Assembly (NCBI GenBank): GCA_016180425.1 | Contig: JACPBF010000019.1 | Location: 1-35,141 of the forward strand | Direction of reading: 5' to 3' | Origin: Elusimicrobiota bacterium | GTDB lineage: Bacteria > Elusimicrobiota > Elusimicrobia > 2-02-FULL-39-32 | DNA: 35,141 nt | In this document: positions 16,100 to 24,585 of the stretch, one piece after another | Layout of the letters: each line of letters begins with the position of its first letter | How positions within the stretch are numbered: position 1 is the stretch's first letter | The notes under the pieces: generated by a model | Told to the model about the DNA's origin: nothing | The model's input: only the letters and a program-made list of their open reading frames with translations | Database searches by the model: none | Translations under genes and position numbers: made by a program

Positions 16100-17263
16100 T
16101 TAAGGCTCAAAATCTTTAGGGCGATTTTTTCTATAGTTAAAGTAAAATAAAAGAGCATTCACTATTCTTTGCGCAGCTCCTCCATCTCCATAAGGATGGG
16201 AAACCTTAGCCATTTTTTGATAGCTGTTTTTATTTTTAATTAATTTGCTTACCTCAGCTATTATATTTTCTTTTTCAGTTCCTATCACCTTTACGCTTCC
16301 TGTTTGAACTGCTTCTGGCCGCTCTGTAATTTTTCTTAAGACCAGCGTTGGTATCCCAAGGGTTGGAGCTTCCTCCTGCAGCCCTCCGGAGTCTGTCACA
16401 AGAGCCCAAGATTTTTTTAAAAGATGGGTGAAATCACCATATTCCAGAGGAGGTAAAAGAAAAATTTTCGCTTGATTTTTCAAGATTTTTTTTACTACAG
16501 AACCAACATTAGGATTAAGATGCACAGGATAAAAAATAAAAACTTCTGGAAAAGAATCCGCTATGCTTTTTAATGCTAAACAGAGTTCCTTTAAAGGTTT
16601 GCCAAAATTTTCTCTTCTGTGAGCTGTGACCAAAATTGTTTTAAAATTTTCTTTTTTAGAATTGGAATTAAAAAAATTTTTTAAAAATGGATTTTGAAAA
16701 TTTTGAGGATTTTGCGTAACGCTTTTAAGCGCGTCAATCCCGCTATTTCCAGTAACAAAAATAGTTTTTGCAGAAAAACCTTCCTTTAAAAGATTGGTTT
16801 TAGATTGAAGGGTTGGGGCAAAATGTAAAATGCTTAAGGCATCAATTAATCTTCTATTAGCTTCTTCTGGAAAAGGTTGAGAATAGTTATAGGTTCTTAA
16901 ACCCGCTTCAACATGAGCCACAGGAATTTTAAGATAAAATGAGCTTAAAGCAGCTAAAAAGGCTGTGGAGGTATCTCCTTGGACTAAAGTCAAATCCGGG
17001 CTTTCTTTTTTTAAGATAGAGGGAATTCTGGATAAGACATTGTGAGAGAGTTGCTCTAAAGACTGGCGATCTTCCATGATGTTTAGATCATAATGAGGAG
17101 TGATGCCAAAAAACTTTAAATAAGGGTCTAGCATTTCCCGATGCTGGGCTGTTACGCAGACCTTAAGGTTAAATTTATCTTTTTCCTTTTTTAAAATTTT
17201 AAGAATAGGGGAGATTTTAATTGCTTCTGGCCTGGTTCCAAAGACACAAAATATTTTTTTCAT
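16100..17263 (-). CDS. wecB: UDP-N-acetylglucosamine 2-epimerase (non-hydrolysing)
   Basis: Converts UDP-GlcNAc to UDP-ManNAc, a precursor for surface polysaccharides. The 387-residue GT-B-fold protein has FGTRPEAIKISPIL near the N-terminus and VQGDTSTAF. It also has HVEAGLRTYN, the PEEANRRLIDA segment, TAHRRENFG and SGGLQEEAPTLG, all characteristic of the family. There is no Shine-Dalgarno. An extended -10 (TGATAATAT) lies exactly 6 nt before the ATG, so the mRNA may begin at the start codon. The exported repeat protein follows after one base, which suggests a shared role at the cell envelope (inference). No ManNAc dehydrogenase (wecC) is adjacent. Confidence 0.95.
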   Translation of the reverse strand: MKKIFCVFGTRPEAIKISPILKILKKEKDKFNLKVCVTAQHREMLDPYLKFFGITPHYDLNIMEDRQSLEQLSHNVLSRIPSILKKESPDLTLVQGDTSTAFLAALSSFYLKIPVAHVEAGLRTYNYSQPFPEEANRRLIDALSILHFAPTLQSKTNLLKEGFSAKTIFVTGNSGIDALKSVTQNPQNFQNPFLKNFFNSNSKKENFKTILVTAHRRENFGKPLKELCLALKSIADSFPEVFIFYPVHLNPNVGSVVKKILKNQAKIFLLPPLEYGDFTHLLKKSWALVTDSGGLQEEAPTLGIPTLVLRKITERPEAVQTGSVKVIGTEKENIIAEVSKLIKNKNSYQKMAKVSHPYGDGGAAQRIVNALLFYFNYRKNRPKDFEP

Positions 17264-17269
17264 GGTTTT

Positions 17270-17278
17270 ATATTATCA
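17270..17278 (-). promoter_or_regulatory. extended -10 element immediately before wecB
   Basis: Reading the minus strand, TGATAATAT is followed by AAAACC and the wecB ATG. With the usual 6-nt spacing the first transcribed base would be the A of ATG. No -35 match is seen at 17 nt. Confidence 0.6.
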
Positions 17279-17363
17279 TAATAGTAACTCAGAATCGTCA
17301 TTGGATTTAAAGGAATTCGTCTCGCTTCTTACAATTAATCACGATTTTGGGATACAAAAGAAG

Positions 17364-17392
17364 TTGACTAATTTGGATTCTTGTTCTATCAT
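17364..17392 (+). promoter_or_regulatory. sigma70-type promoter for the haem operon
   Basis: TTGACT, a 17-nt spacer and TATCAT. The ATG of the hemD-hemE gene lies 9 nt after the -10, so the predicted start point (about 17399) leaves a leader of at most a few bases and no room for a Shine-Dalgarno sequence. Confidence 0.75.
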
Positions 17393-17401
17393 CAGACAAA
17401 A

Positions 17402-19345
17402 ATGAACCAAGAGAATAAAGAGGTGAATTTTTCAGGACTTAAAGTTACAAGCTTTGAAAGCCGCAGGGCTTATGAAATGCAGAGCTTAATAGAGCGCCAC
17501 GGAGGGAGGGCTACCATAGCTCCTTCTATGAGAGAAATTCCTTTTGAATTGAATCAGGAAGCGCTTGAATTTGGCAAAAAAGTGGTGCAAGGCAAAGCTG
17601 AAATTGTGATTTTAATGACTGGCGTTGGCGCCCGTTTTCTTTTGCAAGTGATTGAAAAAGAGATCCCCAGGGAAACTTTTCTAGCTTCATTGGCAAAAAC
17701 AGTTCTTGTGGCTAGAGGCCCTAAACCAGTCTTAGCTTTAAAAGAAATGGGAATCACTCCTGCCATTAGTGTGCCAGAGCCAAATACTTGGCGCGAGGTT
17801 CTAGCTGCTTTAGATCAAAAAATTTCAATTAAAGAAAAAAAAGTTTTTGTGCAGGAATATGGCATACAAAATCAAGAATTTATTAAGGAACTAAAAAAAA
17901 GAGGAGCTCATGTTAGCCGTGTGCCTGTGTATCGCTGGGCATTGCCAGAAGACCTTTCTTTTTTAAAAAAAGCGATTTTTGACGTGTGCGACGGTAATAC
18001 AGATATTCTATTGTTTACGAATGCCACACAAATTTATAATGTTTTAGAAGTTGCCAGTGAAGAGGGTTTAGAAAGTTCTTTTAGAGAATCTTTGGATCGG
18101 ATGGCGGTTGGATCCATTGGCCCGATTGTTTCAGAAAATCTAAAGGAAAGCGGTCTGCCCATAGACTTTGAATCCAAAGAATCCAAGATGGGACTTTTTG
18201 TAAAGGAAGCATCCTTAGTCTGTCCAGCTCTTTTAGAAGAAAAGAGAAAATCCTGGCAAAAAGATCATAAAAAAATAGAAGTTAAAACTTATCCAATCAA
18301 ACCCTTTGTTGCCGATCTTTATAATGAGAGCGCTTTTATGAAGGCTTGTCGCTTAGAACCTTCTAGCTATACTCCGATTTGGATCATGCGTCAAGCAGGG
18401 CGTTACATGAAGGAATATAGAGAATTAAGGTCAAAAGTAAAATTTTTAGATCTTTGCAAAAATTCAGATCTTGCTTGTGAGGTAACGGTGACAGCTCAGG
18501 AAAAACTGGGTGTGGACGCGGCTATTCTTTTTTCCGATATTCTTTTAATTTTAGAACCCATGGGAGTGGGTTTAGAATATGCCAAAGGGGATGGCCCTTT
18601 GATTTATCGTCCTGTGCGCACAGAAGAAGCTGTAGAAAATTTGCCGATTGTTAAGCCAGAAGAATCTCTTGGGTTTGTTTTTGAAGCGATTAAAAAAATA
18701 CGCTCTTATCTAAATCCAAAAATACCGCTCATTGGTTTTGCTGGCGCCCCTTTTACTGTGGTTTCTTATATGGTTGAGGGAAAATCTTCAGAAAATTATC
18801 TGCATACAAAGTCATTTATGTATCGAGATTATAAAGCTTGGAATCAGCTGATGAGTAAAGTGACGGACTCTTCCATTGCTTACATTCTTGGGCAAATTAA
18901 GTCAGGGGTGCAAGCTGTGCAGATTTTTGACAGTTGGGTGGGTTGTTTGTCTCCTCAAGATTATAAAACTTTTGTTTTTCCTCACATGAAAAAGCTTTTT
19001 TCATCTTTGCCATCCACCACACCTATGATCCATTTTGGCACGGATACAGGGGCTCTTTTAGAGTTAATGAAAGAGGCTGGGGGGCAGGTGATGGGGCTAG
19101 ATTGGAAAGTAGATTTGGGGAAGAGTTGGGATCAGTTAGGTTCAGTCGCACTCCAAGGGAATTTAGATCCACTGGTGCTTTTGTCTGATCATAAGACGAT
19201 TCGGGAACAAACTAAAAGAATTTTAGAAGAAGCTAAATCTAGAAATGGACATATCTTTAATCTTGGGCATGGAGTTCTTCCGCAAACCCCGGTAGAAAAT
19301 GTACGAGCTTTAGTAGAGATGGTGCATGAGCTGAGTAGCCGTTAG
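17402..19345 (+). CDS. hemDE: fused uroporphyrinogen-III synthase / uroporphyrinogen decarboxylase
   Basis: One 647-residue frame carries two consecutive enzymes of tetrapyrrole synthesis. Residues about 1-265 resemble HemD: FESRRAYEM near the N-terminus, LMTGVGARFLL, the SVPEPNTW segment and FTNATQIYNVLE. HemD cyclises hydroxymethylbilane to uroporphyrinogen III. Residues about 305-647 are HemE: IWIMRQAGRYMKEYRE (about 326-341), the catalytic-region Asp in FSDILL, GFAGAPFTV, and GLDWKVD. HemE decarboxylates uroporphyrinogen III to coproporphyrinogen III. A charged linker of about 40 residues joins the two. The ATG at 17402 was preferred to an upstream TTG. hemH follows with a few bases' spacing or overlap. 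The fusion would couple two successive steps; both halves look complete. Confidence 0.93.
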   Translation: MNQENKEVNFSGLKVTSFESRRAYEMQSLIERHGGRATIAPSMREIPFELNQEALEFGKKVVQGKAEIVILMTGVGARFLLQVIEKEIPRETFLASLAKTVLVARGPKPVLALKEMGITPAISVPEPNTWREVLAALDQKISIKEKKVFVQEYGIQNQEFIKELKKRGAHVSRVPVYRWALPEDLSFLKKAIFDVCDGNTDILLFTNATQIYNVLEVASEEGLESSFRESLDRMAVGSIGPIVSENLKESGLPIDFESKESKMGLFVKEASLVCPALLEEKRKSWQKDHKKIEVKTYPIKPFVADLYNESAFMKACRLEPSSYTPIWIMRQAGRYMKEYRELRSKVKFLDLCKNSDLACEVTVTAQEKLGVDAAILFSDILLILEPMGVGLEYAKGDGPLIYRPVRTEEAVENLPIVKPEESLGFVFEAIKKIRSYLNPKIPLIGFAGAPFTVVSYMVEGKSSENYLHTKSFMYRDYKAWNQLMSKVTDSSIAYILGQIKSGVQAVQIFDSWVGCLSPQDYKTFVFPHMKKLFSSLPSTTPMIHFGTDTGALLELMKEAGGQVMGLDWKVDLGKSWDQLGSVALQGNLDPLVLLSDHKTIREQTKRILEEAKSRNGHIFNLGHGVLPQTPVENVRALVEMVHELSSR

Positions 19346-19350
19346 TGACC

Positions 19351-20268
19351 ATGAATGTTGATGCGATCTTACTTTTTGCCTTTGGCGGTCCTGCAAAATT
19401 TGAAGAAGTAAAGCCTTTTTTAGCCAGTGTAACTCAGGGTCACAACATTCCTCAAGAAAGAATCGCCACTGTGATTGAGCAGTATAAACTGATTGGCGGA
19501 GGCTCCCCTTTAACTGAGATTACCTATTGTCAAGCAAAATCTTTGGAAATTTTTTTAAAGTCTAAAGGAATTTCTTTAAAAGTTTATGTGGGAATGAGGA
19601 ACTGGTCTCCTACGATTCAGGATACATTGCTGGAAATGAAGAAAGATGGAGTTAAAAAAGCGCTTGGAATTGTGATGTCTCTTTTTCGTTCAGAGGCTAG
19701 TTGGGATCGGTACATCCAAGCTTTAAACCAAGCTAGAAAGAGCGTTGGGAAGTGCGCTCCAGAAATTGAACTTTTGAATCTAAAGCAGGACCATCCTTAT
19801 TTGATTGATGCGATTGGAGAAAGAATTATGGAACTTCAATCTTTTTCTGCCAATGCTCTTAAAGAGGATTGTCACTGGATTTTTAGCGCGCACAGCATTC
19901 CTTTATGGATGGATGAAAAATCCAGATATTCTCAACAAATTTTAAACACAGCAAAACTGGTTGCAAACAGGTTCCTTAAAAAGAATTGGACCATCGCTTT
20001 TCAAAGTAGAAGCGGTTTTCCAGAAGAGGCTTGGCTGGAACCAGATATCAATGAAAAAATAAAAGAATTAAGCTCTCAAGGCGTGGGCTCTATTCTAGTC
20101 ATTCCAATTGGATTTGTCAGCGATCATGTAGAAGTGCTTTATGATTTAGACATTAAAGCGAAAAAAACAGCTCAAACATTAAAAATTGATTTTTTTAGAT
20201 CTAAAACTGTAGGCGACCATCCTAAATTTATCCAACTCTTGGCTGAGCTTTGCATGGAAAAGCTTTAA
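19351..20268 (+). CDS. hemH: ferrochelatase
   Basis: Inserts Fe(II) into a porphyrin in the last part of haem synthesis. In the 305-residue product the N-terminal AFGGP and the IGGGSPL motif (about 48-54) are typical. The catalytic histidine is in SAHSIP (H181), and the conserved glutamate is in FVSDHVEVLYDLD (E261). AFQSRSG and WLEPDI are also present. Start taken as ATG; a GTG two codons earlier overlaps the stop of the upstream gene (TAGTG) and is equally possible. Whether it acts on protoporphyrin IX or coproporphyrin III (CpfC) cannot be told here. Part of the haem operon with hemDE upstream and hemG 146 nt downstream. Confidence 0.94.
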   Translation: MNVDAILLFAFGGPAKFEEVKPFLASVTQGHNIPQERIATVIEQYKLIGGGSPLTEITYCQAKSLEIFLKSKGISLKVYVGMRNWSPTIQDTLLEMKKDGVKKALGIVMSLFRSEASWDRYIQALNQARKSVGKCAPEIELLNLKQDHPYLIDAIGERIMELQSFSANALKEDCHWIFSAHSIPLWMDEKSRYSQQILNTAKLVANRFLKKNWTIAFQSRSGFPEEAWLEPDINEKIKELSSQGVGSILVIPIGFVSDHVEVLYDLDIKAKKTAQTLKIDFFRSKTVGDHPKFIQLLAELCMEKL

Positions 20269-20364
20269 CTTAAAATATTCGCTTATGATAATAGAAAATA
20301 TTGCGTGATAATTAGTTAATTTAAATCTTGCAGTTGGATTGTGGAATTTGACTAAAAATTTTTC

Positions 20365-20385
20365 CATTTTTTCTTCACAAAAAAG
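20365..20385. repeat. 21-bp fragment identical to part of the large palindrome
   Basis: The 21 bases here are identical to 4980-5000, inside the palindrome between argC and rsmI (core TTTTTTCTTCACAAAAAAG). No matching arms were found on either side, so this appears to be a decayed or partial copy in the hemH-hemG gap. Confidence 0.5.
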
Positions 20386-20414
20386 AATGAAGATGCTTTT
20401 TAAAAGAAATAATT

Positions 20415-21844
20415 ATGAACGGAACTAAATCTCCAAGAATTGTAGTGATTGGAAGCGGCATTACAGGGCTTAGCTGCGCTTATCGCTTGTTAAACTTAAG
20501 CAGGGAAAAGAAATTTCCAATTGAACTCTTAGTTCTAGAAGCTGGGAATAGAGTAGGCGGCGTCATTCAATCAGTGAGGGTGAATGATTGCGTTTTAGAA
20601 CTAGGACCAGACGCAATTTTTACAGAAAAAAGAGCTGCGGTCAATCTTTGTAAAGAATTGGTTTTGGAAAATGATTTGATTGGCACTAACCCTAATTTTC
20701 GTCATAGTTTTATTGTCTGGCAAAATAAGCTGGAGAAAGTTCCTGAAGGATTTTATTTGCTCGCGCCTTCACGCTTTTGGCCTTTTCTTATTACCTCGCT
20801 TTTTTCTTGGAGGGGAAAACTAAGAATTCTTTTAGAACCATTGATTCCACGCAAAAAAAATTTGAAGATGAAACCTTAGATTCTTTTGTTAAAAGAAGAC
20901 TGGGCATTGAGGCTTTAGAGAGAATGGCTCAACCCATGGTTGGAGGGATTTATTCTTGCGACCCGCAAAACTTAAGTTTGTTAAGCACTTTTCCTAAATT
21001 TTTAGAGTGGGAATTTAAATATGGGAGTGTTATTTTTGGCCTTTTAAAAGAAATGAGGAAGTTTAAAGGAAAATCTTTTAGCGGACCGCGTTATACCCTG
21101 TTTGTTTCTTTAAAAAATGGATTAGAAACTTTAATTGAAAAACTTTTTCTTAAAATCCCTCGGGACTCAATCAGGCTAAAAAGCGAGGTAAGAGAAATTA
21201 GTTTGAATCATTTGCAGGAAAAAAAATTTAAGATCAAGGGAGAAGATTTTGAAATTGAGGCTGATGCTCTTTGTTGCGCGCTTCCCAGCGCGCAATCCGC
21301 TAAAATTTTAAAGACTTTAGATCCGGAACTTAGTAATGAACTTGAAAAAATCAGAGCTGGTTCTGGAGTTACAATTAATTTTATTTATAAAAAAGAGGAA
21401 CTTTTCCATCCTTTGAATGGTTTTGGGTTTGTAGTTCCTGAGATTGAAAAAAAATTAATTAGCGGCTGCACTTTTTCTAGTGTTAAATTTTTGGGGCGAG
21501 CTCCTTTAGACAAGGTAGTTTTACGAGTTTTTATTGGAGGGAAAAAGGCAGATGCGCTTTCTAATTTAAGCGATCCAGAGATAGAAAACGCGGCAAAAGG
21601 GGATTTAGAGAATATTCTTGGGATTAATGCCAAGCCGATTTCAACTGTTATTTCACATCATAAAAATGCGCTTCCTCAGTATGGGCTTGGACACCAAGAG
21701 CTTGTAGAAAAAATCAGGCAAAAGGTTTTAAATTTTAAGGGGCTTGTTTTGGCTGGGAATGCTTATTGCGGCACTGGAATTCCAGACTGCATTCAAAGCG
21801 GCACCGATGCCGCAGAAGAGTTATTTAAGAATTTTTTTAAATAA
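20415..21844 (+). CDS. hemG: HemY-type protoporphyrinogen oxidase, interrupted by a -1 frame change
   Basis: FAD-dependent oxidase of protoporphyrinogen IX (or coproporphyrinogen III, as CgoX). The first frame gives the FAD-binding VVIGSGITGLSCAYRL (residues 10-25) and runs to the A8 tract at 20853-20860, then stops at 20877-20879. The -1 frame continues the family alignment without a gap: FEDETLDSFVKRRLG, then RMAQPMVGGIYSCDP, to the C-terminal GLVLAGNAYCGTGIPDC motif. The joined product would be about 476 residues, a normal length. A9 instead of A8 would restore one frame. Possible causes are transcriptional or ribosomal slippage on A8, a real one-base deletion (pseudogene), or a base-calling error. 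Upstream context: hemDE and hemH. Confidence 0.85.
20853..20860 (+). other. A8 slip site in hemG
   Basis: Frame 0 reads CGC AAA AAA AAT TTG and meets a stop within eight codons. The -1 frame reads AAA AAA TTT GAA GAT and carries the rest of the enzyme. A tract of eight A is a known type of site for polymerase or ribosome slippage. Confidence 0.7.
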
Positions 21845-21887
21845 AGAATAAGCTCTTTTTTAGGTAGAATAAATTGTTTTCTCATGT

Positions 21888-22826
21888 TCATCGGAAGGAT
21901 AAGATCATATAAAGATCCATAAAATAACAGGTGGTTAAAGAAAATAGGAATCCCAGCGCTACGAGAGATCTCCAAAATTTTTTGGAGAGATTTTTTTTAA
22001 GAGTTTGAGCAAATTCTGTCATGACAAAACATTCTAAAGCAAATGGCGGGAATCCTAAGAACCCTAGAATAGGCATTTTAAAGATTTTATTCTGAGAGCC
22101 TAAAAAATCTGGTAAAGGAATAGTATAAATCCATTTAGCGCCTGCCCAAAAATTCCACAATTCCCACAAAACTCCGCAGAACGCGCCTGCCAAAATAAGT
22201 TGGAATGTCCTATTCCAGTTTTTTTGCATCCATTCGCGAATTAGGGATTTTTTTTGCCAGTGGAGGAGGAGCGGGTCCAACAATAGAATAAATCCAACCC
22301 AAATCAAAGGGAAAAAATAGGCTGGGAAGATCAGGGGTAAAATGAGCATAAGACCCCCAGAGAGCATGAAAAGGATTAATAATTTTTTTGGAATTTCTAG
22401 ATTGAAAAATTGAGAAAATTCATTTTTCTTAAAAATATTTAGATGGTCTAGAAAATTGGCAGTTAAGAAAATTCCAGGGAGAACCGTGGCATAGGAAAGA
22501 AATGTGAATGGCCAGCGAATCCAAATCTCTTTAGGCATATTCATATATGCCCAGTTTTGAATTCTAAAATTAAATGCTTCAAAAATAAACCACAAGAAAC
22601 TAGAAAAAGGGACAAGAAAAAGAAAAAATTTAGAGAAATTATTCAACATCAATGACTCTCCTCCATGAAGATAGAGCCAGCTATCCAGCAAAGCAATATA
22701 AGACCACCAGACAAAAAGAAAATAATGAGTTTTAAAAGGCTCTATCCCTTTCCAAAGCAATAAAGTGGATAAGATCAGAATAAAAATTGAAAGGATTTGA
22801 AGGAGTTTTGCCAAAGATTCTTTCAT
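21888..22826 (-). CDS. multi-spanning membrane protein of unknown function
   Basis: The 312-residue product has about eight strongly hydrophobic segments. The soluble parts are rich in Trp and Phe (FVWWSYIALLDSW, GVLWELWNFWAG, FIFEAFNFRIQNW). The acidic residues inside or next to segments (D in LLDSW and LLDPLL, E in LWELWNFW) could form a polar site. No family is recognised. Start chosen at the ATG 10 codons into the frame: a TGATATAAT extended -10 lies 7 nt before it, which would make the mRNA nearly leaderless, and the extra upstream residues would fall before the transcription start. It is convergent with hemG and divergent from the M16 protease genes. Confidence 0.78.
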   Translation of the reverse strand: MKESLAKLLQILSIFILILSTLLLWKGIEPFKTHYFLFVWWSYIALLDSWLYLHGGESLMLNNFSKFFLFLVPFSSFLWFIFEAFNFRIQNWAYMNMPKEIWIRWPFTFLSYATVLPGIFLTANFLDHLNIFKKNEFSQFFNLEIPKKLLILFMLSGGLMLILPLIFPAYFFPLIWVGFILLLDPLLLHWQKKSLIREWMQKNWNRTFQLILAGAFCGVLWELWNFWAGAKWIYTIPLPDFLGSQNKIFKMPILGFLGFPPFALECFVMTEFAQTLKKNLSKKFWRSLVALGFLFSLTTCYFMDLYMILSFR

Positions 22827-22833
22827 AAGCCAA

Positions 22834-22842
22834 ATTATATCA
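22834..22842 (-). promoter_or_regulatory. extended -10 element before the membrane-protein gene
   Basis: TGATATAAT on the minus strand, a perfect -10 hexamer with TG, ends 7 nt before the ATG. No convincing -35 is present at 16-18 nt. Confidence 0.65.
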
Positions 22843-22856
22843 TTTGTCCAAATCAT

Positions 22857-23024
22857 TCAGCACAAACATTAGATTAGCCTGCATAATTCAGGTCTAACGG
22901 CGTCCACCTAGCCAACCAAAACTCCTTTTAAAAAATTCGTAAGAATTTTGGGTGTGTGCTGATTCCTTAGCACTGGCGTAGCACAAAGAAAATATTTTAA
23001 AAACTTTAAAAATACCGCTACGAT
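22857..23024. other. divergent intergenic region with two small hairpins
   Basis: This gap between the membrane-protein gene and the protease operon has a 7-bp AT-rich hairpin (AAAATTC-GTAA-GAATTTT, 22932-22949) and a 5-bp hairpin (GTGCT...AGCAC, 22956-22973). TAGCAC recurs at 22979-22984. On the minus strand the first hairpin is followed by a T run. No tRNA, known riboswitch or coding frame was recognised. Confidence 0.4.
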
Positions 23025-23033
23025 TGGTATGAT
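23025..23033 (+). promoter_or_regulatory. extended -10 element before the M16 protease operon
   Basis: TGGTATGAT, followed by AAACCA and an ATG at 23040. That ATG opens only a 10-codon frame; ATGs of the protease frame lie at 23044 and 23083. Confidence 0.6.
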
Positions 23034-23082
23034 AAACCAATGAATGCGGAAATTCTGGCTATTTGCGCCTGACCTTTACCTA

Positions 23083-24585
23083 ATGAAACGTATATTATTT
23101 TTACTTCTTTTATTAGTTCAATCCTCTTTAATTTTTTCTGATTCAAGCAATCCAATTCAAAATTTGGAAAAGAGGGTGATTGAACAAACCCTGCCCAATG
23201 GCTTAAAAATCCTCATCCTAGAACGACACCAAGCTCCGTTGGTTTCGTTTCAAATGATGTTTAAAACTGGCGGCGTGGATGAAACTTCCGGCAAAACAGG
23301 GCTAGCTCATCTTTTTGAGCACATGCTTTTTAAAGGAACAAAAACCATTGGCACAAAAGATTATGATAAAGAAAAGACGGTTTTAGAGGAAATTGACAAG
23401 ACTGCTTTAGAAATTTTAGAGGCAGAATCGGATCAAGAGAAATTAAATCTTGAGAAGATTAAAGCTCTTAAAAAAAAGATGGAAACATTGGAAACTGAAC
23501 ATCAAAAATGGGTCATTCCAGAAGAATATGATCAAATCTACATTCGTCATGGAGCAGAAGGTCTCAATGCTTTTACAGGTCAAGACATGACTGGATTTGT
23601 GGTGAGCTTGCCGTCTAATAAGTGGGAGCTTTATTTTTTAATGGAATCTGAAAGAATGAAAAATCCGGTTTTAAGGGAATTTTATAAAGAACGAGATGTG
23701 GTCATGGAAGAGCGCAGAATGCGTTATGAAACAGCGCCGCAAGGAGCTCTTTGGGAGAATTTTATTTCTCTTGCGTTTAAAGCACACCCCTATGCTTCCC
23801 CCACCATAGGATGGACATCGGATATTAAAAATTTAACTTTAAGAGATGCTCAAGAATTTTTTAGCAAACATTATGTGTCTAATAATGCTACGGTTGTGAT
23901 CGTAGGAGATGTGCGCGCTAAAGAGGTTCTGGAAAAATTTAATGCATATTTTTTATCTTTATCCTCCGGCGCCCTGCCCTCTTCCTATAAAACCGTAGAG
24001 CCTGCTCAAACAGGGGAAAAACGTTCCCTGGTTCATTTTGACGCGGAACCTTCTTTATTAATGGGTTTTAAAAAGCCTAACCCTCCTCATTCAGATAATT
24101 TTGTGATGGAGATGATGGAGCAGCTATTATCTCGGGGAAGGAGTTCCAGATTTTATAGAAACATTGTGGAAAAAAAGATCGCTTTGTCTGTTTGGGCATC
24201 GAATGGAAATCCGGGAGAACGATATCCTAACTTAATTGTTTTTGGAGGTTCTCCCAGAAAACCTTTTAAAAATAAGGATTTGGAAATTGCGATTTTGCAA
24301 GAATTGGGGCGATTAAAAAAGGAAAGGGTTTCAGAGCAAGAGTTAGAAAAAATTCTTAACCAAATCGAAGCGGATTTTATTAGAAATCTTTCTTCCAACA
24401 GCGGGATGGCTTCTCAGTTGGCATACAATCAAGTGGTTTTGGGGGATTGGAAATACCTTTTTCAATATTTGAAAAAAATGAGGCAGATTACGCCAGAAGA
24501 ACTTCAAAAAGCAGCTCAAAAATATTTTGTGGAAGATACTAAAACAGCGACCTTTTTAGAAAGGGAAAGATTGGGATTGCCATGA
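23083..24585 (+). CDS. secreted M16 (insulinase-family) zinc peptidase, catalytic member
   Basis: Zinc metallopeptidase of 500 residues with a signal peptide (MKRILFLLLLLVQSS...). The inverted zinc motif HLFEH is at 76-80, and the third ligand is expected in the conserved ERDVVMEE stretch (203-210). Between them, about 95-145 is a charged, probably coiled-coil insertion of roughly 45-50 residues. That is larger than in short M16B peptidases but seen in some bacterial secreted ones. The GLNAFTGQDMT segment aligns with the usual NA.T..D.T. An upstream in-frame ATG (23044) would add 13 residues before the signal peptide; I favour 23083, though neither has a Shine-Dalgarno. It overlaps the next gene by ATGA and probably forms a heterodimer with its product. 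Confidence 0.92.
   Translation: MKRILFLLLLLVQSSLIFSDSSNPIQNLEKRVIEQTLPNGLKILILERHQAPLVSFQMMFKTGGVDETSGKTGLAHLFEHMLFKGTKTIGTKDYDKEKTVLEEIDKTALEILEAESDQEKLNLEKIKALKKKMETLETEHQKWVIPEEYDQIYIRHGAEGLNAFTGQDMTGFVVSLPSNKWELYFLMESERMKNPVLREFYKERDVVMEERRMRYETAPQGALWENFISLAFKAHPYASPTIGWTSDIKNLTLRDAQEFFSKHYVSNNATVVIVGDVRAKEVLEKFNAYFLSLSSGALPSSYKTVEPAQTGEKRSLVHFDAEPSLLMGFKKPNPPHSDNFVMEMMEQLLSRGRSSRFYRNIVEKKIALSVWASNGNPGERYPNLIVFGGSPRKPFKNKDLEIAILQELGRLKKERVSEQELEKILNQIEADFIRNLSSNSGMASQLAYNQVVLGDWKYLFQYLKKMRQITPEELQKAAQKYFVEDTKTATFLERERLGLP

Noticed and set aside
20777-21844. A separate 355-residue gene starting with ATG at 20777
   Set aside because: Its first 30 codons overlap the preceding frame and do not resemble the family. 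Homology to HemY starts only after the A8 tract, so it is the second part of one gene.
22932-22984. tRNA or riboswitch in the divergent intergenic region
   Set aside because: Only two short hairpins are present, with no cloverleaf, anticodon arm or known riboswitch core. The predicted transcription starts on both sides exclude it from the mRNA leaders.
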